From positions 1 through 8,758 of the forward strand of contig CABQNF010000029.1 of assembly GCA_902465465.1 (NCBI GenBank): a stretch of 8,758 nt of DNA, read 5' to 3'. Origin of the DNA: an uncultured Collinsella sp. (GTDB lineage: Bacteria; Actinomycetota; Coriobacteriia; Coriobacteriales; Coriobacteriaceae). Made by a program: the position numbers and the translations under genes. This document shows, piece by piece, positions 1-6,130 of the stretch (the stretch's first letter is position 1; each line of letters starts with the position of its first letter). The notes below the pieces were generated by a model. The model saw only the letters and a program-made list of their open reading frames with translations. It was not told where the DNA came from and ran no database searches.

Positions 1-372
1 GGAGCAGTACTCGGCAAAGCCGCCGTTAACGGTGGTGCCGTAGCCGGTCATATGCTCGCAGTAGTGGTTGATTCCGTCACGGCAGGGTTCGCAGCAGCCG
101 CAGGGATGGTTTGGGTCGATGCACACGCGATCGCCCGGTTTAAAGCCGGCGACGTCGCTGCCCACGGCCTCGACAACGCCCGCAAACTCATGACCAAGGA
201 TCGTGGGCGGGGTAACGTCGGCTGCGCCCTTGTCGCCTTCATAGATATGAACGTCGGTACCGCAGACGCCGCAAGCTTTGACGTTGATCAGAACGTCGCG
301 CCTGCCCACGGCCGGCTTTGCCGATTCCTCGACTCTGAGGTCGTGCTTTCCATAGAAGACCGCGCTTTTCAT
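1..372 (-). CDS. Zinc-dependent alcohol/polyol dehydrogenase (MDR family), N-terminal part
   Basis: The first 124 residues of a medium-chain zinc dehydrogenase are present; the gene runs off the left edge. The visible GroES-like catalytic domain has the catalytic-zinc ligand in CGVCGTD (Cys37), the GHE motif (His61, Glu62), and the four structural-zinc cysteines with canonical spacing (Cys91, 94, 97, 105). The NAD(P)-binding Rossmann domain lies outside the window. The start at 372 is supported by AAGGAG five bases upstream on the minus strand (378-383). Family members oxidise alcohols or sugar alcohols to aldehydes or ketones (sorbitol, arabitol-phosphate, threonine dehydrogenases); the exact substrate cannot be read from this fragment. 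It is divergent from an alpha-glucoside PTS/GH4 unit with related palindromes on both sides of the intergenic region, so a role in the same sugar pathway is inferred. A general alcohol dehydrogenase remains possible. Confidence 0.93.
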   Translation of the reverse strand, partial: MKSAVFYGKHDLRVEESAKPAVGRRDVLINVKACGVCGTDVHIYEGDKGAADVTPPTILGHEFAGVVEAVGSDVAGFKPGDRVCIDPNHPCGCCEPCRDGINHYCEHMTGYGTTVNGGFAEYCS

Positions 373-408
373 GGTGACTCCTTAACGTGGCGGTGAATGT
401 TGTAATGA

Positions 409-437
409 AGTATAGGCATGTCTATAGATATAGACAA
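409..437 (-). promoter_or_regulatory. Predicted sigma70-type promoter of the dehydrogenase gene
   Basis: On the minus strand TTGTCT (437-432) and TATACT (414-409) are separated by exactly 17 bases, a good match to the -35/-10 pattern. The predicted transcription start would be near 402, about 30 bases before the start codon. The spacer and -35 box are almost fully covered by the palindrome at 419-436, so a protein bound there should block RNA polymerase. Seen directly in the sequence; function is inferred. Confidence 0.6.
419..436. promoter_or_regulatory. Palindromic operator candidate 1
   Basis: TGTCTATAGATATAGACA has perfect 8-base arms (419-426 and 429-436) around a GA centre. With one mismatch the symmetry continues out to GC pairs at 416-417 and 438-439. 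It overlaps the predicted dehydrogenase promoter. Its form resembles the TTGTATATACAA/GT-TA-AC class of operators bound by GntR-family (HutC/TreR-like) repressors, which are common regulators of PTS sugar genes. The binding protein is not encoded in the window. Confidence 0.55.
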
Positions 438-439
438 GC

Positions 440-453
440 ACATCTAGACAAGT
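440..453. promoter_or_regulatory. Operator-like half site (candidate 2)
   Basis: ACATCTAGACAAGT carries the TCTAGACAAGT half (443-453), the exact reverse complement of the ACTTGTCTAGA half in the palindrome at 569-584. Its other half is degenerate. It lies four bases beyond palindrome 1, about two helical turns centre to centre, which would suit cooperative binding. Weaker than the other two sites on its own. Confidence 0.4.
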
Positions 454-568
454 AGAAAAGAAATTTAAAATGCAGCCATCAGCTATGTCAGATTTAGCAG
501 GCGAAATACTGGACATATACCGTTTACGGCAAATAATCAACCGTTTACCGACCGTAGTATTTATGCTA

Positions 569-584
569 ACTTGTCTAGATAAGT
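569..584. promoter_or_regulatory. Palindromic operator candidate 3, PTS side
   Basis: ACTTGTCTAGATAAGT is a 16-base palindrome with one mismatched pair. It shares the TTGTCTAGA core with candidate 2, and TGTCTA with candidate 1. It lies just before the probable PTS transcription start region. Matching sites on both sides of the divergent region argue for one shared regulator, most likely of GntR type (inference). Confidence 0.5.
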
Positions 585-727
585 GATATGAAAAAATGGA
601 AGCGCAAGAAGTCAGGGAAGCGGGCCCACCCGTCCTATTGCACGAGGTACACGCAAACGGCGCGTCTGCGGTCTCGAGTGAAGCCAAAACCGCAGCGCTC
701 CGAATGAAGAGAGGGGGATTCCCCGTC

Positions 728-2338
728 ATGATGCAAAAGATACAACGTTTCGGCGGCGCAATGTACACGCCTGCAATTCTTTTCGCATTTTCCGGAATCG
801 TCGTCGGCCTGGGTACGTTGTTTACCACCGAGGCGATCTTTGGCGAGATGGCCACTGCGGGCCATCTTTGGTTTGATTGCTGGAATGTGCTGCTCCAGGG
901 TGGTTGGACGCTCTTTAACCAGATGCCGTTGCTGTTTTGCGTAGCGTTGCCAATCTCGCTCGCGAACAAGCAGAACGCTCGCTGCTGCATGGAGGCTTTG
1001 GCCATCTACCTTACCTTCAACTACTTTGTAAGCACAATCTTGGGGCAGTGGGGCCCTGTCTTTGGGGTCGACTACTCTGTCGAGGCGGGCAGCGGTACTG
1101 GTCTTGCCACTATCGCAAGCATCAAAACGCTTGATATGGGCATCATGGGCGCGCTCATTATCTCTGGTATCGCCACGATGCTGCATAATAAGTTCTTCGA
1201 CACCGAGCTCCCCGAGTGGTTGGGCGTGTTCTCGGGTTCCGTGTTCATCTATATGATCGGTTTCTTCGTTATGGTTCCGGTCGCTCTTATCGCCTGCCTG
1301 GTGTGGCCGCATGTTCAGGCTGCTATCTCCGCCTTCCAGGGATTCATCCTTTCCGCCGGTACGTTTGGCGTGGGTGTCTTTGCTTTCTTCGAGCGCGTGC
1401 TGATCCCTACAGGCCTGCACCACTTTATCTATACGCCGTTCTATTACGACAACGCGGCGGTCAACGGCGGCATCTTTGCTGCTTGGGCCAACATCCTGCC
1501 CCAACTGGCTGCCGATCCGAGCATTGCTCTTAAGGATGCCGCACCCTGGGCTGCCTATACCTGCCCTGGTTGGACTAAGGTCTTCGGCTCGCTTGGCGTC
1601 GCCATTGCGTTTTATATGACCGCCAAACCCGAGCGCAAGCAGCGCGTCAAGGCTCTGCTGATCCCGGTCACCCTTACCGCTATGCTTTGCGGTATCACCG
1701 AGCCGCTTGACTTCACCTTCCTGTTCATCGCGCCCGGCCTGTTCGTCGTCCACTGCGTGCTCGGAGCGCTTGGCTGCATGGCTCAAAACCTCCTTGGCGT
1801 CGTGGGCATCTTCGACGGCGGCATCATCTCGATGCTCTCGTGGGACTGGCTGCCCCTTTGGGCCGCACACGGTCTGCAGTACGCCATCTCCATCCTTGTC
1901 GGTCTGTGCTTTACCGCCCTTTGGGTCGTGGTCTTCCGTTTCCTGATCGTCAAGTTCGACTTTAAGACCCCCGGTCGCGAGGATGACGATGTTGAGGTCG
2001 AGCTCAAGTCCAAGGCTGACTACAAGCAAAAGCAGGGCGGTGCTGCTGCTGGCAAATCGGTCGCCCAGAGTAAAGATGATGAGCGCTTGGTGCTTGCCGA
2101 GAACATCCTCGATCTGCTTGGTGGCACGGATAACATCATCGATGTAACTAACTGCGCTACCCGTCTGCGCGTTAACGTCAAGGACAAGAGCGTCGTTGCA
2201 CCCGAGGCTTCCTTCAAGGCGATCGGTACGCATGGCTTGGTGGTCCAAGGCCAGTCAATCCAGGTCATCATCGGCCTTACCGTCCCGCAGGTTCGCGAGA
2301 AGTTCGAGAGTCTTCTGAAGTTCGAGAGTCTTCTGTAA
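728..2338 (+). CDS. PTS alpha-glucoside-type transporter subunit EIICB
   Basis: Membrane permease of the phosphoenolpyruvate sugar phosphotransferase system: it imports a sugar and phosphorylates it. From the start used here it has 536 residues. An EIIC domain (about 1-415) shows many hydrophobic segments, the ERVLIPTGLHH motif (222-232) and the GITEP motif (322-326). An acidic/lysine linker (about 416-450) leads to an EIIB domain (about 451-536) with the phosphorylated cysteine in TNCATRLR (Cys476). The opening MMQKIQRFGGAM fits MalX/AglA-type permeases. The frame is open back to 596, but the extra 44 residues are hydrophilic and unlike family N termini; ATG 728 (or 731) follows an AGGGGG box. 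There is no EIIA domain, so a separate EIIA must supply the phosphate. The downstream GH4 6-phospho-alpha-glucosidase points to an alpha-glucoside substrate, as in Klebsiella aglAB. The C-terminal six residues are tandemly duplicated. Confidence 0.93.
   Translation: MMQKIQRFGGAMYTPAILFAFSGIVVGLGTLFTTEAIFGEMATAGHLWFDCWNVLLQGGWTLFNQMPLLFCVALPISLANKQNARCCMEALAIYLTFNYFVSTILGQWGPVFGVDYSVEAGSGTGLATIASIKTLDMGIMGALIISGIATMLHNKFFDTELPEWLGVFSGSVFIYMIGFFVMVPVALIACLVWPHVQAAISAFQGFILSAGTFGVGVFAFFERVLIPTGLHHFIYTPFYYDNAAVNGGIFAAWANILPQLAADPSIALKDAAPWAAYTCPGWTKVFGSLGVAIAFYMTAKPERKQRVKALLIPVTLTAMLCGITEPLDFTFLFIAPGLFVVHCVLGALGCMAQNLLGVVGIFDGGIISMLSWDWLPLWAAHGLQYAISILVGLCFTALWVVVFRFLIVKFDFKTPGREDDDVEVELKSKADYKQKQGGAAAGKSVAQSKDDERLVLAENILDLLGGTDNIIDVTNCATRLRVNVKDKSVVAPEASFKAIGTHGLVVQGQSIQVIIGLTVPQVREKFESLLKFESLL
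2300..2335 (+). repeat. 18-bp in-frame tandem duplication at the EIICB 3' end
   Basis: AAGTTCGAGAGTCTTCTG occurs twice in direct succession (2300-2317 and 2318-2335), immediately before the TAA stop. It doubles the last six residues, KFESLL. The two copies are identical, which suggests a recent slippage event. Confidence 0.95.
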
Positions 2339-2356
2339 ACCATCGTCCATCGAAAC

Positions 2357-2396
2357 AATCGGCCTTGCAGAGCCGGTATGCACCGCAAGGCCGATT
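2357..2396 (+). terminator. Intercistronic hairpin between EIICB and GH4
   Basis: AATCGGCCTTGC (2357-2368) pairs perfectly with GCAAGGCCGATT (2385-2396): 12 base pairs with a 16-base loop. It starts 18 bases after the EIICB stop. No clear U run follows (CTAGAGATAAAAAACT), so it is a poor fit to a strong intrinsic terminator. It may be a partial terminator or an mRNA-stabilising element that sets EIICB and GH4 levels apart. I see no strong promoter between it and the GH4 start. Confidence 0.5.
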
Positions 2397-2493
2397 CTAG
2401 AGATAAAAAACTCCACTTCTAGGTAACAATTCCAAACCGTGCAGGCCGCGTACGGGGATGGATTGAGCAAGCGGCCAGAATGAGGAGGACATC

Positions 2494-3837
2494 ATGTCCA
2501 AGAAAAGCTATGCCGTGACCATTGCCGGCGGTGGCTCTACCTTCACCCCGGGCATCGCTCTGATGCTGCTTGAGGAGCGTGACCGCTTCCCGGTCAACAA
2601 GGTGACCTTCTACGACAACAACGCCGAGCGCCAGGAGATCGTGGCAAAGGCCTGCGAGATCTACTTCCACGAGAACGCCCCCGAGGTTGAGTTTAGCTAC
2701 ACCACCGACCCCGAGACCGCATTCACCGGGACCGACTTCGTGCTTGCTCACATCCGCGTCGGCCTGTACGCCATGCGTGAGCTCGACGAGAAGATTCCTC
2801 TCAAGTACGGCTGCGTTGGCCAAGAGACCTGCGGTGCCGGCGGTATCGCTTACGGCATGCGCTCCATCGGTGGTGTCATCGAGATCCTCGACTACATGGA
2901 GAAGTACAGCCCCAACGCCTGGATGCTCAACTACTCCAACCCCGCGGCCATCGTCGCCGAGGCCTGCCGCGTGCTGCGCCCCAACAGCCGCATCATCAAC
3001 ATCTGCGACATGCCGATCGACCTCATGGATAAGATGAGCCGTATGTGCGGCATCAAGGATCGTCGCGAGCTGCAGTATAGCTACTACGGCCTCAACCACT
3101 TTGGTTGGTGGAGCAAGATCTACGACAAGGACGGCAACGACCTCATGCCGCAGATTAAGGAGCACATGGCTAAGAACGGCTACCTGGACGGCATCGAGCA
3201 CGAGGCCGGTAAGGAGCAGCATGTCGAGGAGAGCTGGATTCACACCTTCGGCAAGGCCAAGGATGTCTATGCTGTCGATCCCGAGACGATTCCCAATACC
3301 TACCTCAAGTATTACCTGTACCCGGACTATGTCGTCGAGACGTCTGACCCCAACTACACTCGCGCCAATGAGGTTATGGACGGCCGCGAGAAGAAGGTCT
3401 TTGGTGCTTGCCGCGACATCATCGCCAAGGGTACTGCCAAGGACGGCGGCTTTGAGCCAGATGTACATGCCAACTACATCGTCGACCTTGCCTGCGCACT
3501 GGCCGAGAACACGCTCGAGCGCTTCCTGCTGATCGTCCCCAACGATGGTGCTGTGCCCAACTTCGACCCGACGGCCATGGTCGAGGTGCCTTGCATCGTC
3601 GGTTCCAACGGCTTTGAGAAGATCTGCCAGGGCCCGATTCCGCAGTTCCAGAAGGGCCTGATGGAGCAGCAGGTTTCCGTTGAGAAGCTCGTTGTCCAGG
3701 CTTGGGTCGAGGGCAGCTACCAGAAGCTCTGGCAGGCACTCACGCTCTCCAAGACCATTCCTTCGGCGAGTGTTGCTAAGCAGATCCTGGACGAGCTCAT
3801 CGAGGCCAACAAGGATTTCTGGCCCGAGCTTAAGTAA
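2494..3837 (+). CDS. aglB: GH4 6-phospho-alpha-glucosidase (NAD+ and metal dependent)
   Basis: Cytoplasmic enzyme that splits phosphorylated alpha-glucosides (for example maltose-6'-phosphate or phosphorylated sucrose isomers) into glucose-6-phosphate and an aglycone. The 447 residues match the usual GH4 length. The N terminus has the NAD-binding AGGGSTFTPG (11-20). CDMP (171-174) contains the metal-binding Cys171 and Asp172, and NHFGWW contains the metal ligand His202. In this family CDMP marks alpha-glucoside enzymes, while beta-glucoside enzymes usually have CNVP. Tyr270 in NTYLKYY is a likely counterpart of the catalytic base (inferred). Known family members use a redox elimination mechanism with NAD+ and Mn2+. 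AGGAGG (2483-2488) lies five bases before ATG. The sequence is close in style to Klebsiella AglB and Fusobacterium MalH. It follows the EIICB gene by 155 bases and is probably in the same operon. Confidence 0.95.
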   Translation: MSKKSYAVTIAGGGSTFTPGIALMLLEERDRFPVNKVTFYDNNAERQEIVAKACEIYFHENAPEVEFSYTTDPETAFTGTDFVLAHIRVGLYAMRELDEKIPLKYGCVGQETCGAGGIAYGMRSIGGVIEILDYMEKYSPNAWMLNYSNPAAIVAEACRVLRPNSRIINICDMPIDLMDKMSRMCGIKDRRELQYSYYGLNHFGWWSKIYDKDGNDLMPQIKEHMAKNGYLDGIEHEAGKEQHVEESWIHTFGKAKDVYAVDPETIPNTYLKYYLYPDYVVETSDPNYTRANEVMDGREKKVFGACRDIIAKGTAKDGGFEPDVHANYIVDLACALAENTLERFLLIVPNDGAVPNFDPTAMVEVPCIVGSNGFEKICQGPIPQFQKGLMEQQVSVEKLVVQAWVEGSYQKLWQALTLSKTIPSASVAKQILDELIEANKDFWPELK

Positions 3838-3877
3838 GGACTACTGTCTCGAACCCTCACACATCTCTGCTTCATTT

Positions 3878-3921
3878 GCGCCGCCGCGGCGTCCGGATTC
3901 GCCCGGATGCTGCGGCGGCGC
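3878..3921 (+). terminator. 19-bp GC-rich hairpin between GH4 and ychF
   Basis: Bases 3878-3896 pair with 3903-3921 over 19 positions, with two G-U wobbles and a six-base loop (ATTCGC). The outer ten pairs, GCGCCGCCGC/GCGGCGGCGC, are perfect. It lies 40 bases after the GH4 stop and probably ends or insulates that transcript. No U run follows on either strand, so it is not a textbook intrinsic terminator. Confidence 0.55.
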
Positions 3922-3927
3922 TATACT
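3922..3927 (+). promoter_or_regulatory. Possible -10 box for ychF
   Basis: TATACT directly follows the 19-bp hairpin and would place a transcription start near 3933, about 30 bases before the ychF start. The matching -35 region would lie inside the hairpin and is poor (TTCGCC at 3898-3903, 18-base spacer). Supported only by this -10 match and its position. Confidence 0.35.
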
Positions 3928-3964
3928 TATGCAGTTTGAAGTACCTGTACCAAAAGGAGCTGTC

Positions 3965-5041
3965 GTGTCCCTTTCCATCGGTATCGTGGGCCTGCCCAAC
4001 GTGGGCAAGTCGACGCTGTTCACCGCGCTTACCAAAAAGACCGGCCTTGCCGCCAACTACCCGTTCGCCACGATCGACCCCAACGTGGGTATCGTCGACG
4101 TGCCCGATAGCCGCCTGCAAAAGCTCGCCGACATCGTCAACCCGGGCCGCATTGTGCCGGCGACGGTCGAGTTCGTCGACATCGCGGGCCTGGTGAAGGG
4201 CGCCAACGAAGGCGAGGGCCTGGGCAACCAGTTCTTGGCAAACATCCGCGAGACCGATGCCATCTGCGAGGTCGTGCGCTACTTTAAGGATCCCAACGTC
4301 ATGCGTGAGGTGGGCCGCACGGGCGAGTTCGTCGATCCCGCCGGCGATGCCGACACCATCATGACCGAGCTCATCCTGGCCGACATGGGCACGCTTGAGA
4401 AGCAGCTGCCCAAGCTCGAGAAGGAGGCCAAGCGCGACAAGGAGCTCATGCCCAAGTTCGAGGTCGCTAAGCGCCTGCTTGCCTGGCTCAACGAGGGCAA
4501 GCGCGCCGCATCCATGGAGATGACCGATGAGGAGCGTGCCGCCGCCAAGGGCCTGTTCCTGCTCACCATGAAGCCCATCCTGTATGTGGCCAACGTGGAC
4601 GAGGATATGCTCAACGACGATCTGGCGCCCATCGATGGTGTTAAGCCGCTGCCCATCTGCGCCAAGATCGAGGCCGAGCTTTCCGAGCTCGATCCCGAGG
4701 ACGCTGCCGACTACCTGGAGAGCCTGGGCCTGGAGCAGCCCGGTCTGGACGTGCTCGCTCAGGCCGCCTACAAGCTGCTTGGCCTGCAGTCGTTCTTTAC
4801 GGCCGGCGAGATGGAGGTCAAGGCCTGGACGGTGCGTCAGGGCGCGACCGCCCCGCAGGCCGCCGGTGTCATCCACACCGACTTTGAGCGCGGCTTTATT
4901 AAGGCCGAGGTCATTGGCTACGACGACTACATCGAGCTCGGCGGCGAGCAGGGCGCAAAGGCCGCCGGCAAGCTGCGTATTGAGGGCAAGGACTATGTCA
5001 TGGCCGATGGCGACGTCGTGCACTTCCGCTTTAACGTGTAA
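3965..5041 (+). CDS. ychF: Redox-regulated ATPase YchF (Obg family)
   Basis: Cytoplasmic ribosome-associated P-loop ATPase of the Obg/YchF family (OLA1 in eukaryotes), linked to translation and stress responses. It has 358 residues, close to the usual 360-370. The G1 loop is GLPNVGKS (9-16), the switch region NYPFATIDPN (31-40), and G3 is DIAGLVKGA followed by EGEGLGNQFL (72-91). G4 reads NVDE (210-213) rather than the NKxD of GTPases, consistent with ATP preference. A C-terminal TGS domain covers about 278-358. The start is a GTG with AAGGAG five bases upstream (3954-3959); the frame is open further upstream but that part is intergenic hairpin sequence. The position matching the redox-sensitive Cys35 of E. 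coli YchF is alanine (FATID), so that oxidation switch is not conserved here. The downstream membrane-protein gene is closely coupled. Confidence 0.97.
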   Translation: MSLSIGIVGLPNVGKSTLFTALTKKTGLAANYPFATIDPNVGIVDVPDSRLQKLADIVNPGRIVPATVEFVDIAGLVKGANEGEGLGNQFLANIRETDAICEVVRYFKDPNVMREVGRTGEFVDPAGDADTIMTELILADMGTLEKQLPKLEKEAKRDKELMPKFEVAKRLLAWLNEGKRAASMEMTDEERAAAKGLFLLTMKPILYVANVDEDMLNDDLAPIDGVKPLPICAKIEAELSELDPEDAADYLESLGLEQPGLDVLAQAAYKLLGLQSFFTAGEMEVKAWTVRQGATAPQAAGVIHTDFERGFIKAEVIGYDDYIELGGEQGAKAAGKLRIEGKDYVMADGDVVHFRFNV

Positions 5042-5052
5042 GGACGACGCGC

Positions 5053-5436
5053 ATGTTTAAATATGGAAAAAAAGCCGGCTACATGGGCATCGCGCTGCTG
5101 GTGCTTGCAGTGCTTCCGCTGGTGGTAGCGGCGTTTGTGATCCCCAGCATTGGTCCCGAGGTGGCAACGAAGTTTAATGCCGCCGGCGAGGCGACGCGCT
5201 GGGGCAAGAGCTACGAGTTGCTGGCACTGCCGGTGCTCAACCTGCTCCTGAGCGTGGCGACGTACTTTACGGCGGGACGCCAGGCTAAAAACAATGATGA
5301 CTCCGCCGCCATGGCTCGCATCGTGTGCGAGCGCTACCTGCGCAACGGTTGCATCACGGGTGTGTTCCTCAACGTGGTCAACGTTTACTTTATGTACTCG
5401 GCGATTACCGGAACGGGCTTTGGCCTTGGTTTCTAG
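5053..5436 (+). CDS. Small DUF1648-type membrane protein
   Basis: A 127-residue integral membrane protein with three predicted membrane segments, at about 9-31, 54-75 and 98-122. Between the first two lies IGPEVATKFNAAGEATRWGK (33-52), which resembles the DUF1648 signature (proline, then FNxxGxxxxWG) found at the N terminus of SdpI-like immunity and signalling proteins. The rest of an SdpI protein is absent, so only the family resemblance is claimed; the function is unknown. The gene begins 11 bases after the ychF stop, and AAGGA (5040-5044 area) overlapping that stop probably serves as its ribosome binding site, so translation is likely coupled to ychF. It ends nine bases before the stop of the convergent gene at 5446. 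Confidence 0.8.
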   Translation: MFKYGKKAGYMGIALLVLAVLPLVVAAFVIPSIGPEVATKFNAAGEATRWGKSYELLALPVLNLLLSVATYFTAGRQAKNNDDSAAMARIVCERYLRNGCITGVFLNVVNVYFMYSAITGTGFGLGF

Positions 5437-5445
5437 CTTGTCCTT

Positions 5446-5835
5446 TTAGGCAACGAGCCTGCACATATATTCAATGGCTGCTGCGAGGCCGCCGCTCGAT
5501 CGTGGTTTAAAGACCATGTCGGCGGCGGCCTCGTTCTCGTATCCGGCACCGCGAAGGGCGAGTGCGATGCCGGCTTCCAGGAGAAGGGGCAGACCGCGTT
5601 GGCTGGTTGCGATTACGGCAGCCTGATTGAGCGAGCAGCTGTGCGCTTGGCATTGGATGGCAAGTTCACCTTGCGCCGAGCAAGGGACCAGAACAGCGGC
5701 GACGCGACTTGATAGCAATGCAAATGCTGTGCGCTCATCGGGCGAAAGGCATTCTGCTTCAACGACGACGAGCTTGGGCGGTGCGCTGTTTGTGCGAAGC
5801 GTGGCTCGGTACATGCGGACCGAAGAACCCGACAT
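5446..5835 (-). CDS. Unrecognised 129-aa protein divergent from an Xre regulator
   Basis: I do not recognise this protein. The frame is open from 5859, but the ATG at 5835 is preferred because AGGAG (5842-5846, minus strand) lies six bases upstream of it; this gives 129 residues. The start SGSSVRMYRATLRT is basic. It is followed by alternating hydrophobic strands and helices: KLVVVEAE (21-28), VAAVLVPC (45-52), ALALRG (91-96). There are five cysteines (29, 52, 62, 67, 125), no signal peptide and no clear membrane segment, so a small soluble alpha/beta protein is likely. It shares a perfect 24-bp palindrome with the divergent Xre gene, so it is probably under that regulator's control. A toxin, an effector or an orphan metabolic gene are all open possibilities. 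A shadow ORF is less likely because the start has a good ribosome binding site and the frame is open throughout. Confidence 0.65.
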   Translation of the reverse strand: MSGSSVRMYRATLRTNSAPPKLVVVEAECLSPDERTAFALLSSRVAAVLVPCSAQGELAIQCQAHSCSLNQAAVIATSQRGLPLLLEAGIALALRGAGYENEAAADMVFKPRSSGGLAAAIEYMCRLVA

Positions 5836-5858
5836 AGAAAACTCCTGTGTATTCGGCA

Positions 5859-5882
5859 AAACGTAAACTATAGTTTACGTTT
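5859..5882. promoter_or_regulatory. Perfect 24-bp palindrome, operator of the divergent pair
   Basis: The 12-base half AAACGTAAACTA (5859-5870) is followed directly by its exact reverse complement (5871-5882). It lies 23 bases from the minus-strand start at 5835 and 29 bases from the plus-strand start at 5912. The centre contains TATAGT, a -10-like hexamer, on each strand (5869-5874 plus; 5872-5867 minus), so both promoters could overlap within the site. Neither strand has a good -35 box. The likely binder is the adjacent Xre protein acting as an autorepressor (inference). Confidence 0.7.
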
Positions 5883-5911
5883 ATGTTCGGCTCCATTTCA
5901 AACTCGGCTGC

Positions 5912-6130
5912 ATGGACGAACGTGCGAAACAGATTCTTGGCAGGCGGGTCGAAGAGACACGCAGGGACCTTGGTATCTCCAAGGTTGATTTTTGTGTGGC
6001 GACAGGAATCAGCCGACCCTACCTCGACCGAATCGAAGATGGGACGGCAAATTTCACGCTCAAGGTTCTATTTAAGATCGCACCCGCACTCGGCATGACG
6101 GTGTCAGAACTTCTCGAGGGTATCGAATAG
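5912..6130 (+). CDS. Xre-family helix-turn-helix regulator, 72 aa
   Basis: A single-domain DNA-binding protein. Residues from about 8 to 69 form a Cro/CI-type helix-turn-helix: the first helices are RRVEETRRDLGIS, the recognition region is VATGISRPYLDRIEDGTANF (29-48), and the end LGMTVSELLEGI (60-71) is typical of Xre domains. The length is normal for a stand-alone Xre regulator, for example a toxin-antitoxin or restriction-controller protein. The ATG at 5912 has no clear ribosome binding site, and no other start codon is seen in frame between the palindrome and this ATG, so translation may be weak. It is divergent from an unknown gene across a 24-bp palindrome and probably represses both. 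No effector-binding domain is present. Confidence 0.88.
   Translation: MDERAKQILGRRVEETRRDLGISKVDFCVATGISRPYLDRIEDGTANFTLKVLFKIAPALGMTVSELLEGIE

Larger units (their letters stand above)
373..727. promoter_or_regulatory. Divergent control region between dehydrogenase and PTS genes
   Basis: This stretch of about 355 bases is markedly more AT-rich than its flanks up to about position 595. It holds the dehydrogenase promoter, three related palindromes (separate entries), and a pair of ACCGTTTAC direct repeats at 519-527 and 540-548. From 596 onward it is GC-rich, has no in-frame stop, and is read here as the PTS mRNA leader. A weak extended -10-like TGATATGAA (584-592) lies just after the third palindrome and would place a PTS transcription start near 599; no good -35 was found for it. 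A 38-codon open frame (470-586) is present but has no ribosome binding site and unusual ATA-rich codon use, so it is not called. Confidence 0.7.

Noticed and set aside
470..586. 38-codon open frame in the dehydrogenase/PTS control region
   Set aside because: No ribosome binding site, codon use unlike neighbouring genes, and it overlaps operator-like sites; better explained as regulatory DNA.
596..727. 44-residue N-terminal extension of the PTS permease
   Set aside because: It is hydrophilic and unlike EIIC N termini, while MMQKIQRFGGAM at 728 matches the family and has an upstream AGGGGG; read as mRNA leader.
635..2248. Long minus-strand open frame opposite the PTS gene (537 codons)
   Set aside because: It is the antisense shadow of a clear EIICB gene and its translation is low-complexity, rich in D, H, R and E, without family motifs.
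2419..3468. Minus-strand open frame opposite GH4 (349 codons)
   Set aside because: Antisense shadow; GH4 on the plus strand has intact catalytic motifs and a strong ribosome binding site.
3872..5023. Long minus-strand open frame opposite ychF (383 codons)
   Set aside because: Shadow of a highly conserved gene caused by GC-rich codon use; no start context or recognisable motifs.
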